Assembly (NCBI RefSeq): GCF_003259955.1
Contig: NZ_QLMK01000010.1
Span: forward strand, 32,382-96,381
Direction: 5' to 3'
Source: Falsochrobactrum ovis
Lineage (GTDB): Bacteria; Pseudomonadota; Alphaproteobacteria; Rhizobiales; Rhizobiaceae
Length of the DNA: 64,000 nt
Part shown: piece after piece, positions 47,965 to 56,785 of the stretch
How positions within the stretch are numbered: the stretch's first letter is position 1
How the letters are laid out: the number at the start of each line of letters is the position of its first letter
Translations under genes and position numbers: made by a program
Notes under the pieces: model-generated
Database searches by the model: none
Seen by the model: only the letters and a program-made list of their open reading frames with translations
Told to the model about the DNA's origin: nothing

Positions 47965-48117
47965 AAGCGCGTCAGCGAATGAGACTGCGCTATGCCCATT
48001 TGCAAAAGCGGCCCGCTTTCTTGTCCCGCATGAGGGGTTGACGGCCTCGCAGCCTCGCACCCATGCAAAATCAAAACATGCAATTCAAGCCAACAAATAA
48101 GCCGAATTTACCGCGCC

Positions 48118-48140
48118 ACGAATGTGCTAATCACATTCGT
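48118..48140. promoter_or_regulatory. 23-bp perfect inverted repeat
   Basis: ACGAATGTG - CTAAT - CACATTCGT. The 9-bp arms are exact. The arm ACGAATGTG resembles the ACAAATGTC core of the motif at 48255-48269 (7 of 9 bases). No T-run follows, so an operator is more likely than a terminator. Regulator not proven. Confidence 0.5.
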
Positions 48141-48254
48141 TTGAGTGTTGGATTTTCTATTAAAAAGCACGCGAACCTCCTCATAGGTTGAGGTGCGGAC
48201 GAGATGCGTCGGTGCATCGATCACCTTCAGCTTTATCATCTCCACTTTACAGTA

Positions 48255-48269
48255 TTGACAAATGTCGAA
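48255..48269 (+). promoter_or_regulatory. Candidate shared operator, copy 1
   Basis: TTGACAAATGTCGAA, a near-palindrome 41 bp before the first importer ATPase start. It matches TTAACAAATGTCAAA at 57587-57601 in 13 of 15 positions, and both are preceded by AGTAT. A partial direct repeat (TTTGTCGAATG) follows at 48282-48292. The SorC-DhaK protein is the likely regulator because it lies between the two operons. Confidence 0.5.
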
Positions 48270-48309
48270 CAATGGTTGATTTTTGTCGAATGCGGCCATG
48301 GAGGAAGGC

Positions 48310-49788
48310 GTGGGGATTCTTCTCAAAGTTGATGGACTTAAAAAATCTTTTGGTGGTGTTGCCGCTTTGCGTAACGGCCAGCTCGAATTGCGTGCCGGTT
48401 CGGTCCACGCTTTATGCGGAGGAAATGGCGCGGGAAAATCCACGTTTCTTTCGATCCTGATGGGAATTCAGCCGCGCGATGGCGGCAAAATATGGCTTCG
48501 CGGCAAAGAGGTAAATTATTCTTCCCCCGCAGAAGCATTGAAGGCCGGCATCGCTATTATTGAACAGGAGCTCAGCCCAGTTCCCTATATGAGTGTGGCA
48601 GAAAATATTTTTCTCGGACGCGAGCCCGCAGCGCGTTTTGGGGGAATTGATTTTAAAAAAATGAACCGGGAAGCTCAGCAGCTTCTAGACCGGTTAGGCT
48701 TTGATATCCGGGCCACGCAGTTGATGTCGCAACTGTCGGTCGCACAGATGCAATTAGTGGAAATTGCGAAAGCATTCAGCCACAACGCTGACGTCATTTT
48801 CATGGATGAGCCGACTTCTGCGATTGGTGAAAAAGAAGCGCAATATTTATTCGAAGCGGTCGATCGGCTTAAGGCCGAGGGCAAAGGCATCGTTTATGTC
48901 TCTCACCGGCTTTCGGAAATTTTTCAAATCGCGGATTCTTATACGGTTTTTCGTGATGGTAGCTATGTCGGTTCGGGTTCCCTTAGTGAGATCGACCGTC
49001 CCGGACTTATCCGACTTATTGTCGGTAGAGAGCTAGGTGAAGAATTTATCAAAACCAATAAGCCGTCATCTGAGATCAGCTTTGAAGTTGCTGATCTCGC
49101 ACTGCCAGGAAAAATCCGCGATGTTTCTTTCTCGGTGCGCAGAGGAGAAATATTTGGCATTTACGGCCTAATGGGTTCGGGGCGCACGGAGATATTTAAC
49201 TGCATATTCGGCCTTGATAAAGCCAGCAGCGGCACGATCCGGTTTGAAGGCCATCCTCTTAAGATAGGTAAACCTGCCGACGCTATGGCTGAAGGCGTAG
49301 CTCTTGTGACAGAAGACCGCAAACTGACGGGTCTTAATCTGTCCGACAGCGTGCGAGCTAATATCTGCATGGCAAGCCTTCCGGAGTTGAGCCCGTCCTT
49401 TGCTATGCGCCACCGCGAGGAAGCAGAAGCCGGCGCCAGAATGATCAAGCATTTCGGCATTAAAGCTGCGCGCGATACGATGCCGGTTTCAGGTCTTTCC
49501 GGTGGAAATCAGCAAAAAGTCGTGCTGGGAAAATGGTTTTTACGCAATCCTCGCTTGCTACTGCTGGATGAACCCACGCGGGGAGTGGATGTGGGGGCCA
49601 AGCGAGAAATTTATCGGATTATCTGCGAATTTACCGAAGCGGGCGGCACGGTCTTGATGATTTCATCTGAAATAGATGAGGTTTTGGGAATGTCTGATCG
49701 CATCATGGTTATGCGGTTAGGTCAGCCCGTGGGCATCTTTGACAGAGCTGACACCGATGCACAAAAGCTGGTGCATTTATCCACCTAA
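48310..49788 (+). CDS. Sugar ABC importer ATPase, RbsA type (importer 1)
   Basis: About 492 residues; GTG at 48310 chosen because ggaggaagg lies directly upstream (ATG at 48298 is the alternative). Two fused ABC domains: the first has Walker A GGNGAGKST, LSVAQMQ as signature and VIFMDEPTSAI; the second has the usual degenerate Walker A (GLMGSGRTE), LSGGNQQK and an intact LLLLDEPTRGVDVG. It belongs to the CUT2/ribose-type class that imports pentoses, hexoses, polyols and similar small sugars. First gene of importer 1. Confidence 0.9.
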   Translation: MGILLKVDGLKKSFGGVAALRNGQLELRAGSVHALCGGNGAGKSTFLSILMGIQPRDGGKIWLRGKEVNYSSPAEALKAGIAIIEQELSPVPYMSVAENIFLGREPAARFGGIDFKKMNREAQQLLDRLGFDIRATQLMSQLSVAQMQLVEIAKAFSHNADVIFMDEPTSAIGEKEAQYLFEAVDRLKAEGKGIVYVSHRLSEIFQIADSYTVFRDGSYVGSGSLSEIDRPGLIRLIVGRELGEEFIKTNKPSSEISFEVADLALPGKIRDVSFSVRRGEIFGIYGLMGSGRTEIFNCIFGLDKASSGTIRFEGHPLKIGKPADAMAEGVALVTEDRKLTGLNLSDSVRANICMASLPELSPSFAMRHREEAEAGARMIKHFGIKAARDTMPVSGLSGGNQQKVVLGKWFLRNPRLLLLDEPTRGVDVGAKREIYRIICEFTEAGGTVLMISSEIDEVLGMSDRIMVMRLGQPVGIFDRADTDAQKLVHLST

Positions 49789-49837
49789 ACAGAATAAACG
49801 CCGATGGAATTTTGCCTGAAAAAGAAAGGCTTAGAAC

Positions 49838-50842
49838 GTGAGTGATAGTGAGAAAAGTCTAACGCGCGGGTGGTTTGCATCCGAAAACCGGCGGTTGATT
49901 ATTCAGGAATACGGTATTTTCCTAGCATTCTTGCTACTGGTCGTTGTTCTGTCTGTTTCCAATCCTTACTTTCTGACGACAGGCAATATATCAAACGTCC
50001 TTTTACAAACGTCGATCAATGGCGTGCTCGCAATCGGAATGACATTTGTCATTCTAACTCGCGGTATTGATTTATCGGTTGGATCGGTTGCTGCGCTTGC
50101 GGGTATCGTAGCGGCGAGCCTTGCAACCACATCCGCCACGGCCGGCGTTACTGGTGCTCCTTATCCCGCCATTATCGCAATTATTGTCGGACTCGCGGTA
50201 GGTTCTGCTTGCGGAGCCACGATCGGGGCAATTGTTGCGCGTTTCTCGGTCCCCGCCTTTGTTGCCACATTGGGCATGCTCTCAGCAGCGCGAGGCATGA
50301 CGCTCATTTATGGCGGCGGTAAGCCTGTGCCAGCGCTAACACCTGATTTTCGCTGGATCGGTACCGCAAAGATTATGGGTATCCCGTTGCCCGTCATTAT
50401 TCTGGCAGTCGTGTTTATTGCGTCCTGGTGGGTCCTTACGCGTACGCGCTTTGGCCGCTACGTCTATGCTGTAGGCGGAAACCCACATGCCGCAAAGACT
50501 TCCGGTATCAATGTCACTCGGGTTCGTTTTGCAGTCTATATCATCTCAGGCGCTCTAGCTGGTCTTGCAGGAATGATGCTTGCGGCCCGCACCGGATCGG
50601 CCCTTCCCCAAGCAGGTATCGCCTATGAATTAGACGCAATTGCTGCGGTAGTTATTGGGGGCACGAGCCTTGCTGGCGGCGTTGGCCGGGTGACTGGCAC
50701 ACTTATTGGAGCGCTTATAATCGGCGTCATGAATAATGGCCTCGATCTGATGGGTATCGAATCCTACTACCAGCAAGTTCTCAAAGGGGCGCTGATCGTG
50801 GGCGCGGTGATGCTCGATCAAAAGCGCAATCAAAGCGTTTAG
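49838..50842 (+). CDS. Sugar ABC importer permease, RbsC type (importer 1)
   Basis: 334 residues from GTG at 49838. RbsC blocks are visible: GMTFVILTRGIDLSVGSVAALAG (read in parts), GRYVYAVGGNPHAAKTSGIN (coupling loop) and AAVVIGGTSLAGGVGRVTGT. About eight to ten helices. Works as a homodimer with the ATPase upstream and the binding protein downstream. Confidence 0.9.
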   Translation: MSDSEKSLTRGWFASENRRLIIQEYGIFLAFLLLVVVLSVSNPYFLTTGNISNVLLQTSINGVLAIGMTFVILTRGIDLSVGSVAALAGIVAASLATTSATAGVTGAPYPAIIAIIVGLAVGSACGATIGAIVARFSVPAFVATLGMLSAARGMTLIYGGGKPVPALTPDFRWIGTAKIMGIPLPVIILAVVFIASWWVLTRTRFGRYVYAVGGNPHAAKTSGINVTRVRFAVYIISGALAGLAGMMLAARTGSALPQAGIAYELDAIAAVVIGGTSLAGGVGRVTGTLIGALIIGVMNNGLDLMGIESYYQQVLKGALIVGAVMLDQKRNQSV

Positions 50843-50917
50843 CTCGGCGAGTTTCTGATCTGTTAAATGAACAACTCCGCATAGCTGGAGCAATGCGGGC
50901 ACTATGGAGGAAAAGAA

Positions 50918-51904
50918 ATGAAAAAATTGCTTATTGCTCTGGCCTCGGCCACTGCGCTTTTTACCGGCGAGGCCAGCGCTGAGGAAAAGCTTAAGATTGG
51001 TGCTGCCCCTTATGGGTTGAATGCGGAGTTCATGCAAATCTGGTCAGAAGCGCTCAAAGAACATCCTGCAGTAAAAAATGGCGAAGTGACGCTTACGATC
51101 TTCGACGGGCGTTATGACGCGTTGGTGCAGCAGGAACAGTTCAACACAATGGTGACGCAGCAATTTGATGCGATCATCTTTGTACCGATTGACGTTGAAG
51201 CCGGTGCAACCGCAGTGCAGGCAGCAGCGGATGCCAATATACCGGTGGTTGGCTCTAACACGCGGGTTAATTCCGACCTCTTGGCAGCTTATGTCGGTTC
51301 TGACGACGTTGAATCCGGCTATATGGAAGCAAAAAACGTTCTCGACAAAATCGGCTGTAAAGGCAATGTCGTCATCCTGGAAGGTCCCATTGGCCAATCA
51401 GCTCAGGTCTCGCGCCTTGAGGGCAACATGAAAGCACTTGCTGAGTGCCCGGAAGTCAAAGTGCTCGAACAGCAGACCGCGAACTGGTCGCGTGCAGAAG
51501 CCCAGACTCTCATGGAAAACTGGCTGACAGCACATCAAGGACAGATTAACGGCGTCATCGGTCAGAACGACGAAATGGCATTGGGTGCTATCGAAGCAAT
51601 CAAATCTGCCGGATTAAAGGTCGAAGATTTTGCAATCGCTGGCATCGATGGCGTGACCGATGCGCTTAATGCCGTCAAAGACGGTTCCATGACATCAATC
51701 CTTCAGGATGCTCGTGCTCAGGCCCAAGGCGCAATGGACCTTGCGATTTTCCACGCGAAAGGCGGCGATTATCAACCTCAGTCTGATATTTGGGAACAAT
51801 ATCCTGAAATGCCGTTCAACGATGGCAAGGATAAAGAATATAATGTGCCATGGACGCCTGTAACGACTGAGAACGTCGACAAGCTGCTGGAAACACGCCA
51901 GTAA
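50918..51904 (+). CDS. Sugar-binding periplasmic protein (importer 1)
   Basis: 328 residues, start preceded by tatggagga. Signal peptide MKKLLIALASATALFTGEASA followed by EEKLKIGAAPYGL. It is a PBP_like (family 4, ribose/galactose-binding type) protein: FDAIIFVPIDVEAGATAV, GNVVILEGPIGQSAQVSRLEG (read in parts) and GINGVIGQNDEMALGAIEA-type segments. The ligand is unknown; the SDR and DhaK/DhaL downstream point to a small polyol or ketose. Confidence 0.9.
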   Translation: MKKLLIALASATALFTGEASAEEKLKIGAAPYGLNAEFMQIWSEALKEHPAVKNGEVTLTIFDGRYDALVQQEQFNTMVTQQFDAIIFVPIDVEAGATAVQAAADANIPVVGSNTRVNSDLLAAYVGSDDVESGYMEAKNVLDKIGCKGNVVILEGPIGQSAQVSRLEGNMKALAECPEVKVLEQQTANWSRAEAQTLMENWLTAHQGQINGVIGQNDEMALGAIEAIKSAGLKVEDFAIAGIDGVTDALNAVKDGSMTSILQDARAQAQGAMDLAIFHAKGGDYQPQSDIWEQYPEMPFNDGKDKEYNVPWTPVTTENVDKLLETRQ

Positions 51905-51913
51905 AACCCTTGG

Positions 51914-51937
51914 GGGGTGGGGCGAATTCCCCACCTC
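51914..51937 (+). terminator. Stem-loop after binding-protein gene
   Basis: A stem of seven perfect pairs (GGTGGGG / CCCCACC) plus a wobble and one more pair has a 6-nt loop and a short T-run four bases on. Such hairpins after binding-protein genes usually stabilise the upstream message rather than fully stopping transcription. Confidence 0.5.
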
Positions 51938-51967
51938 GATTTTCAGTGTGAAAGAGTGGATTGTTAA

Positions 51968-52741
51968 ATGTCCGACCAATCTCCCCCAATCGATCTGAAT
52001 TTTCCGCTTACCGGTAAAGTCGCTCTGGTCACAGGAGCAGCGTCCGGCATCGGGGCTGCCGTCGTGGAAGCTTTTATTTCAAAAGGCGCAAAAGTTGCCG
52101 TTCTTGATATTAACGCTGAACAAGCACGCGCCAAAGCGGATGCATTGGGAGACCAAGCCAAGCCATTTGTCTGCGATGTTTCGGATCCCGCATCAGTCAA
52201 AACGGCTGTTGCAAATGCGATTGAAACATTCGGGAAAATCGATATTGCCGTAAATAGCGCCGGTGTCGTTTTTCTCGCACCCGCCGAAGAATTATCTCTT
52301 TCGGATTGGGATCGCACGATAGCAATCAATCTGAAAGGCAGCTTCCTTGTTACTCAGGAAGTCGGACGGGCGATGATCGCAGCCGGTAAGGGTGGTAAGA
52401 TCATTAACCTCGCTTCACAGGCAGGCAGTGTTGCTATTGAAGAGCATGTCGCTTATTGCGCGTCCAAATTTGGCGTCATCGGCATGACCAAAACATTTGC
52501 AGCAGAGTGGGGCAAATACGGCATTACCGCGAACACGATTTCTCCGACGATTGTTCTAACCGAACTGGGCAAGAAAGCCTGGGAAGGCGAAAAGGGAGAA
52601 AATGCCAAAAAACGTATCCCAACCGGACGCTTTGCCTATCCGGAAGAAATTGCAGCCGCTGCTGTATTCCTCGCTTCTGGTGCAGCCGACATGATTAACG
52701 GTGCAGATCTTGTAGTTGATGGTGGTTATACGGTTCTTTGA
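51968..52741 (+). CDS. SDR-family NAD(P)-dependent polyol/ketose dehydrogenase
   Basis: 257-residue classical short-chain dehydrogenase. Cofactor motif TGAASGIG, Asp in VAVLDINAEQ (NAD preference), NSAG in place of the usual NNAG, catalytic Ser in NLASQAG and YxxxK as YCASKFG. GITANTISPTIVLTELGK (read in parts) resembles the GolD/D-threitol-dehydrogenase group, which oxidises small polyols to ketoses. That specific assignment is an inference supported by the adjoining DhaK/DhaL genes that would phosphorylate the resulting ketose. Confidence 0.82.
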   Translation: MSDQSPPIDLNFPLTGKVALVTGAASGIGAAVVEAFISKGAKVAVLDINAEQARAKADALGDQAKPFVCDVSDPASVKTAVANAIETFGKIDIAVNSAGVVFLAPAEELSLSDWDRTIAINLKGSFLVTQEVGRAMIAAGKGGKIINLASQAGSVAIEEHVAYCASKFGVIGMTKTFAAEWGKYGITANTISPTIVLTELGKKAWEGEKGENAKKRIPTGRFAYPEEIAAAAVFLASGAADMINGADLVVDGGYTVL

Positions 52742-52816
52742 TCCAGAACTTAGCTATCGCTACCAGAGTTTCCATAAATATTGCGGAACCATCTTTCCGC
52801 CTTCGATAGGTGTAAA

Positions 52817-53812
52817 ATGCAACGATTTATAAATAACCCGGACGAAGTAGTCGAAGAGACCGTCAAAGGTTTTGTAAAAGCACATAAAGACATCGTACGG
52901 TTATCGTCAGAGAACCCGCGCGTAGTTGTCGCAAAACATGCACCTATCGAGGGGAAGGTTGGTGTAGTCACCGGCGGTGGCTCTGGGCACGAACCGGCTT
53001 TCATCGGTTATACCGGCAAGAACATGCTCGATGCGGTGGCAGTCGGCGAGCTTTTTTCATCCCCCACAGCCAAAAGTTTTCATGACGCATTTCGGGAAGC
53101 CAATGGCGGAAAGGGCGTAGTCTGTCTTTATGGCAATTATGCCGGCGATAATATGAACGTCAAAATGGCGGTGAAACTCGCCGCTAAAGACGGGATTGAA
53201 GTGCTCACCGTCGTAGCGAATGACGACGTATGTTCTGCCCCCATTGAAGAACGAGAAAAGCGTCGCGGCGTTGCGGGCGAAATCTTTATGTGGAAAGTCG
53301 GCGGGGCCAAAGCCGCAACTGGCGCGAGCCTTCAGGAAGTGCAAGCCACCGCGCAGAAAGCTATCGACAATTGCCGTTCGATTGGCATCGGTCTTGGTCC
53401 ATGCACGCTTCCGGCCGTTGGCCATCCAAACTTTACAATTGAACCCGGAACAATGGAAGTTGGCATTGGCCATCATGGCGAACCAGGTGTGCGTATCGAG
53501 CCGCTCAAACGCGCAGACGAAGTCGCCCGCGATATGTGCAAGATCGTTCTTGACGATCATAATCTTCCCGAAGGCACAGAGGTTGCGGTTCTAGTTTCAG
53601 GTTTAGGCGCGACACCGATCAATGAGCTATATATTCTAAACGATACGATCGAAGAGGAAATTACCGCACGCGGTCTTACAATCTATCGCACCTATGTCGG
53701 CAATTACTTCACCTCTTTAGAAATGGTCGGCGCTACTCTGACAGTTATGGCGCTAGATGATGAATTGAAGGAATTGCTCGACGTTGAAGCGCGCTGCACC
53801 GCGGTTTTGTGA
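52817..53812 (+). CDS. Dihydroxyacetone-kinase-type subunit DhaK
   Basis: 331 residues from the ATG at 52817 (an in-frame TTG at 52781 adds 12 residues). DhaK binds a short ketose covalently. The substrate site is intact: GGGSGHEP, the Asp of YGNYAGDNMN, and the His of VGIGHHGEPG that forms the hemiaminal. It is followed by dhaL and there is no phosphotransfer (DhaM) gene, so ATP rather than phosphoenolpyruvate is the probable donor. Homologues phosphorylate dihydroxyacetone, erythrulose or other small ketoses. Confidence 0.88.
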   Translation: MQRFINNPDEVVEETVKGFVKAHKDIVRLSSENPRVVVAKHAPIEGKVGVVTGGGSGHEPAFIGYTGKNMLDAVAVGELFSSPTAKSFHDAFREANGGKGVVCLYGNYAGDNMNVKMAVKLAAKDGIEVLTVVANDDVCSAPIEEREKRRGVAGEIFMWKVGGAKAATGASLQEVQATAQKAIDNCRSIGIGLGPCTLPAVGHPNFTIEPGTMEVGIGHHGEPGVRIEPLKRADEVARDMCKIVLDDHNLPEGTEVAVLVSGLGATPINELYILNDTIEEEITARGLTIYRTYVGNYFTSLEMVGATLTVMALDDELKELLDVEARCTAVL

Positions 53813-53823
53813 GAGAGGGCCAG

Positions 53824-54468
53824 ATGACGCAAACATTCAAAAATGCCGGTGCGGGTGAAATTGTTGTCTCACTCGCCGAACGGATCATCGAAAATAGAGC
53901 CTATCTGAGTGAAATCGACGGTAAAATCGGCGATGGTGACCATGGCGTCAACATGGCTAAGGGTTTCGGTCTCGCCGCTGAACGTCTGAAGGGTAAGGAC
54001 GTCTCACTTGCCGAAGGACTTGAAACGCTGGGAACCGTTTTGCTCACGGAAATCGGTGGTTCAATGGGACCGCTTTACGGCGTGATGTTCAACGAATTCG
54101 CTGAGAAATTGGAAGGCGTGGATAATATCGATACCGTCGCTTTCAGCACAATGCTGCATGCCGGTCTGGACGGTATCCAGTCCATCGGATCTGCCAAGCT
54201 CGGCGACAAGACATTGCTGGACAGCTTGATTCCTGCCGTCACGGCTTTTGACGATGCAAATGCGCAGAATCTATCCTTTGCTGAAAGCCTTGACGCGATG
54301 GCCGCCGCCGCGGAAGCTGGTAGAGATTCCACGATTGATCTTGTTGCAAAGATCGGCCGTGCGAGCCGGCTGGGAGAGCGTTCTCTGGGCGTTTTGGATG
54401 CGGGGGCGACGTCTTGCGCGCTTATCCTTACCGAACTGGCAGCGCAAGCAAAAAGCCGTTTGCAATAA
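53824..54468 (+). CDS. DhaL-type ATP-binding subunit, copy 1
   Basis: 214 residues from the ATG at 53824 (gagaggg site). All-helical DhaL with the magnesium-binding motif GKIGDGDHGVNMAKGF and the later GGSMGPLYG and GATSCALIL segments. It supplies ATP to the DhaK-bound ketose. It follows dhaK by 11 bp. Confidence 0.88.
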   Translation: MTQTFKNAGAGEIVVSLAERIIENRAYLSEIDGKIGDGDHGVNMAKGFGLAAERLKGKDVSLAEGLETLGTVLLTEIGGSMGPLYGVMFNEFAEKLEGVDNIDTVAFSTMLHAGLDGIQSIGSAKLGDKTLLDSLIPAVTAFDDANAQNLSFAESLDAMAAAAEAGRDSTIDLVAKIGRASRLGERSLGVLDAGATSCALILTELAAQAKSRLQ

Positions 54469-54485
54469 TTCGAACCTGATTTCTG

Positions 54486-54531
54486 ATTTGGCGTCTGAAA
54501 CTGTGTGAGTTCATAGGCTCAGACGCCAAAT
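54486..54531. promoter_or_regulatory. 13-bp perfect inverted repeat between dhaL and the sorC-dhaK gene
   Basis: ATTTGGCGTCTGA (54486-54498) and TCAGACGCCAAAT (54519-54531) flank a 20-nt spacer. It can fold as a stem 17 bp after the dhaL stop. The long loop and absence of a T-run leave open a second role as an operator for the downstream regulator gene. Confidence 0.5.
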
Positions 54532-54607
54532 GCGTTTCACCATGTTGCAATTGCGTGGGAACACTTCCATGTTGGCAGCGCAGAAGCGAGAGGGAACAGA
54601 ACATCGA

Positions 54608-56695
54608 ATGACCATCAAGCCCAATACATCGCGCAAGCAAAGCAAGTCTAAAACCGGCGCAGGGGAGCAATTTAACGCAATTCCGATGCGTTATGGCGAT
54701 GACCCTTATGTTTGGGCCTGCTGGCTCTATTATGAAGATGGATTAACGCAGAGCGAAATCGCTGATGCGATGGGCATATCGCGAGCAACGGTAAATAGTT
54801 ATCTTGCGGAAGCGCGCGAGAAAGGGATAGTCAAAATCTCTTTGGAACCGGGCCTGCTTGAATCTCTGACAGTCGCACAATTGCTCAAGCGCCATTTCGG
54901 ATTAACTGATTGTGTTATAATCCCGCATGATGACAATGTGAGGCCACTGATCGATCGTCTCGGCGTTGCAGGTGCGCACGCGCTTAACAAAATTTTGAAA
55001 TCAGGTGACACGATCGCCGTATCATGGGGCAGAACCGTTCTTTCCGTCGCCGAACATACGTCTATCAGTTTCTTGCAGGATATGACAGTTGTTCAGGCGA
55101 CAGGCGGCACGACAGCCTCTATTCCTTACACACCGGAGCGTTGTGCGGCGGTGCTTGCGGAAGCACTCTCTGCCCGTTGCGTGAATATTGTCGCGCCAGC
55201 AATGGTTCGTTCCAAAGAAGTACGCGATATGATGCGCGAAGAGCCATTGCTTCAGGAGCAGTTCGCAATCCTTGAACGTGCAAACCGGATATTGTTTGGA
55301 ATTTCTTCGCTTCGGCCAAATTCCACAATTCACACAAGCGGTTTTTTCGAATCTGTTTCGCTACAGCAATATCTTGCTGCAGGCGCGGTCGGCGTGGTGG
55401 CAGGTCGGTTTATCGATGAACGAGGAAATGCAGTTTCAGGGCCGTTAGATGAGCGCACCATTGGTTTACCCCTCGATATTTTGCGGAAAATTCATACACG
55501 GATCGGGGTTGCTGGCGGTTTCGACAAAGTTCCCGCGCTTTTAGCCGCACTTCGCGGCGGGTTTATCAATGTTCTGGTGACAGATGCCGCCACCGGACTG
55601 GGAATATTGCGCGCCGATGGGGTCATTGATCTGGAGGCTCGGCTTACTCAGAAGCCAAAACCGACCCAGCTTCCAGCGACTTTTCGCGTGAGAGTGAAAA
55701 AATTCCTCAATAATCCCAATGAGGTGGTTGAAGAAATGCTTGACGGAGTTGTGCGGGCGCACGGAAAGTTTCTTCAACCCATTGGCGATTCTAATCGCGC
55801 TTTGGTAGCACGAGAAGGGCCTCGCCCAGGTAAAGTTGGGCTGGTGATCGGCGGAGGCGCAGGGCATGAGCCCTGTTTTCTGGGCTATGTCGGGAAGGGG
55901 CTTGCGGATGCAGTAGCCGTCGGCAATGTTTTTTCGTCGCCACCGCCCGATCCAATCGTTCAATGCGCATTGGCCGCTTCGGGCGGCGAGGGCGTACTTT
56001 TCGTTTATGGAAATTATGCCGGCGACGTCATGAATTTCGAGATGGCTGCTGAAATGGCCGCTGAAAAAGGAATTCCCATCCGCACTGTGCTGACGACTGA
56101 CGATATTGCGTCTTCGCCGATTGATGACAAGGATGGTCGGCGCGGCGTGGCGGGTAATTTCTTTGTCTTCAAGGTCGCCGGTGCTGCCTGTGATAAAGGA
56201 CTTACATTGGAGGCCTGCGAAATTGTCACGCGCAAGGCGAACTCACGTGTTTACACCGTGGGTGTCGCGTTGGAACCCGGATCATTGCCGCAAAGTGGCC
56301 GACATAATTTCGAAATTGGTCCGGATGACATGGAAATTGGCGTGGGCATACATGGCGAGCCCGGTGTTTCGCGTGATCGCATTCGTCAGGCTGACGAGAT
56401 CGTTGACGGTATCATGGATAAAATCTTCAACGAAATGCAGGCTGTTTCTGGCGACCGTGTAGCGGTACTAGTCAATTCCTTCGGGGCAACGCCTTTGATG
56501 GAGCTTTACGTGATTTATCGCCGCGTGGCCCAGCGTCTTGAGGCCAAGAATATTCAGATTGAAGCAAACTGGATCGGTCATTATTGCACGTCGCTGGATA
56601 TGGTCGGAGCATCGGTCTCAATCATGCATCTTGATGCGGAATTGAGCGACTTGCTTTTCCATCCTTGCGAAACGGCCAGTCTGAAAATTGGCTGA
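54608..56695 (+). CDS. SorC-family regulator fused to a DhaK domain
   Basis: 695 residues from the ATG at 54608 (in-frame ATGs at 54530 and 54569 would lengthen it). Residues about 30-85 form a helix-turn-helix (DGLTQSEIADAMGISRATVNSYL), and about 90-345 a SorC-type sugar-phosphate-binding domain. From about residue 360 a complete DhaK begins: GGGAGHEP, YGNYAGDVMNF and GVGIHGEPG, so all three substrate-site elements, including the covalent His, are kept. Similar fusions are annotated in related bacteria as a bifunctional regulator/DhaK. It may regulate both importer operons, with ketose binding linked to DNA binding. Confidence 0.87.
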   Translation: MTIKPNTSRKQSKSKTGAGEQFNAIPMRYGDDPYVWACWLYYEDGLTQSEIADAMGISRATVNSYLAEAREKGIVKISLEPGLLESLTVAQLLKRHFGLTDCVIIPHDDNVRPLIDRLGVAGAHALNKILKSGDTIAVSWGRTVLSVAEHTSISFLQDMTVVQATGGTTASIPYTPERCAAVLAEALSARCVNIVAPAMVRSKEVRDMMREEPLLQEQFAILERANRILFGISSLRPNSTIHTSGFFESVSLQQYLAAGAVGVVAGRFIDERGNAVSGPLDERTIGLPLDILRKIHTRIGVAGGFDKVPALLAALRGGFINVLVTDAATGLGILRADGVIDLEARLTQKPKPTQLPATFRVRVKKFLNNPNEVVEEMLDGVVRAHGKFLQPIGDSNRALVAREGPRPGKVGLVIGGGAGHEPCFLGYVGKGLADAVAVGNVFSSPPPDPIVQCALAASGGEGVLFVYGNYAGDVMNFEMAAEMAAEKGIPIRTVLTTDDIASSPIDDKDGRRGVAGNFFVFKVAGAACDKGLTLEACEIVTRKANSRVYTVGVALEPGSLPQSGRHNFEIGPDDMEIGVGIHGEPGVSRDRIRQADEIVDGIMDKIFNEMQAVSGDRVAVLVNSFGATPLMELYVIYRRVAQRLEAKNIQIEANWIGHYCTSLDMVGASVSIMHLDAELSDLLFHPCETASLKIG

Positions 56696-56785
56696 ATGTA
56701 CAATAGAGTTTATGTCGGAAATAAAATTAGCATTCCCCTTATATAATCAACACATGTTGTGGCTATAAGGTTCGAGGAGATATCC

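Larger units (their letters stand above)
47965..48309. other. 345-bp leader of the first sugar importer
   Basis: No gene was found. The region holds two operator-like elements listed separately (48118-48140 and 48255-48269) and the ribosome site ggaggaagg (48300-48308) for the ATPase gene. Confidence 0.5.
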
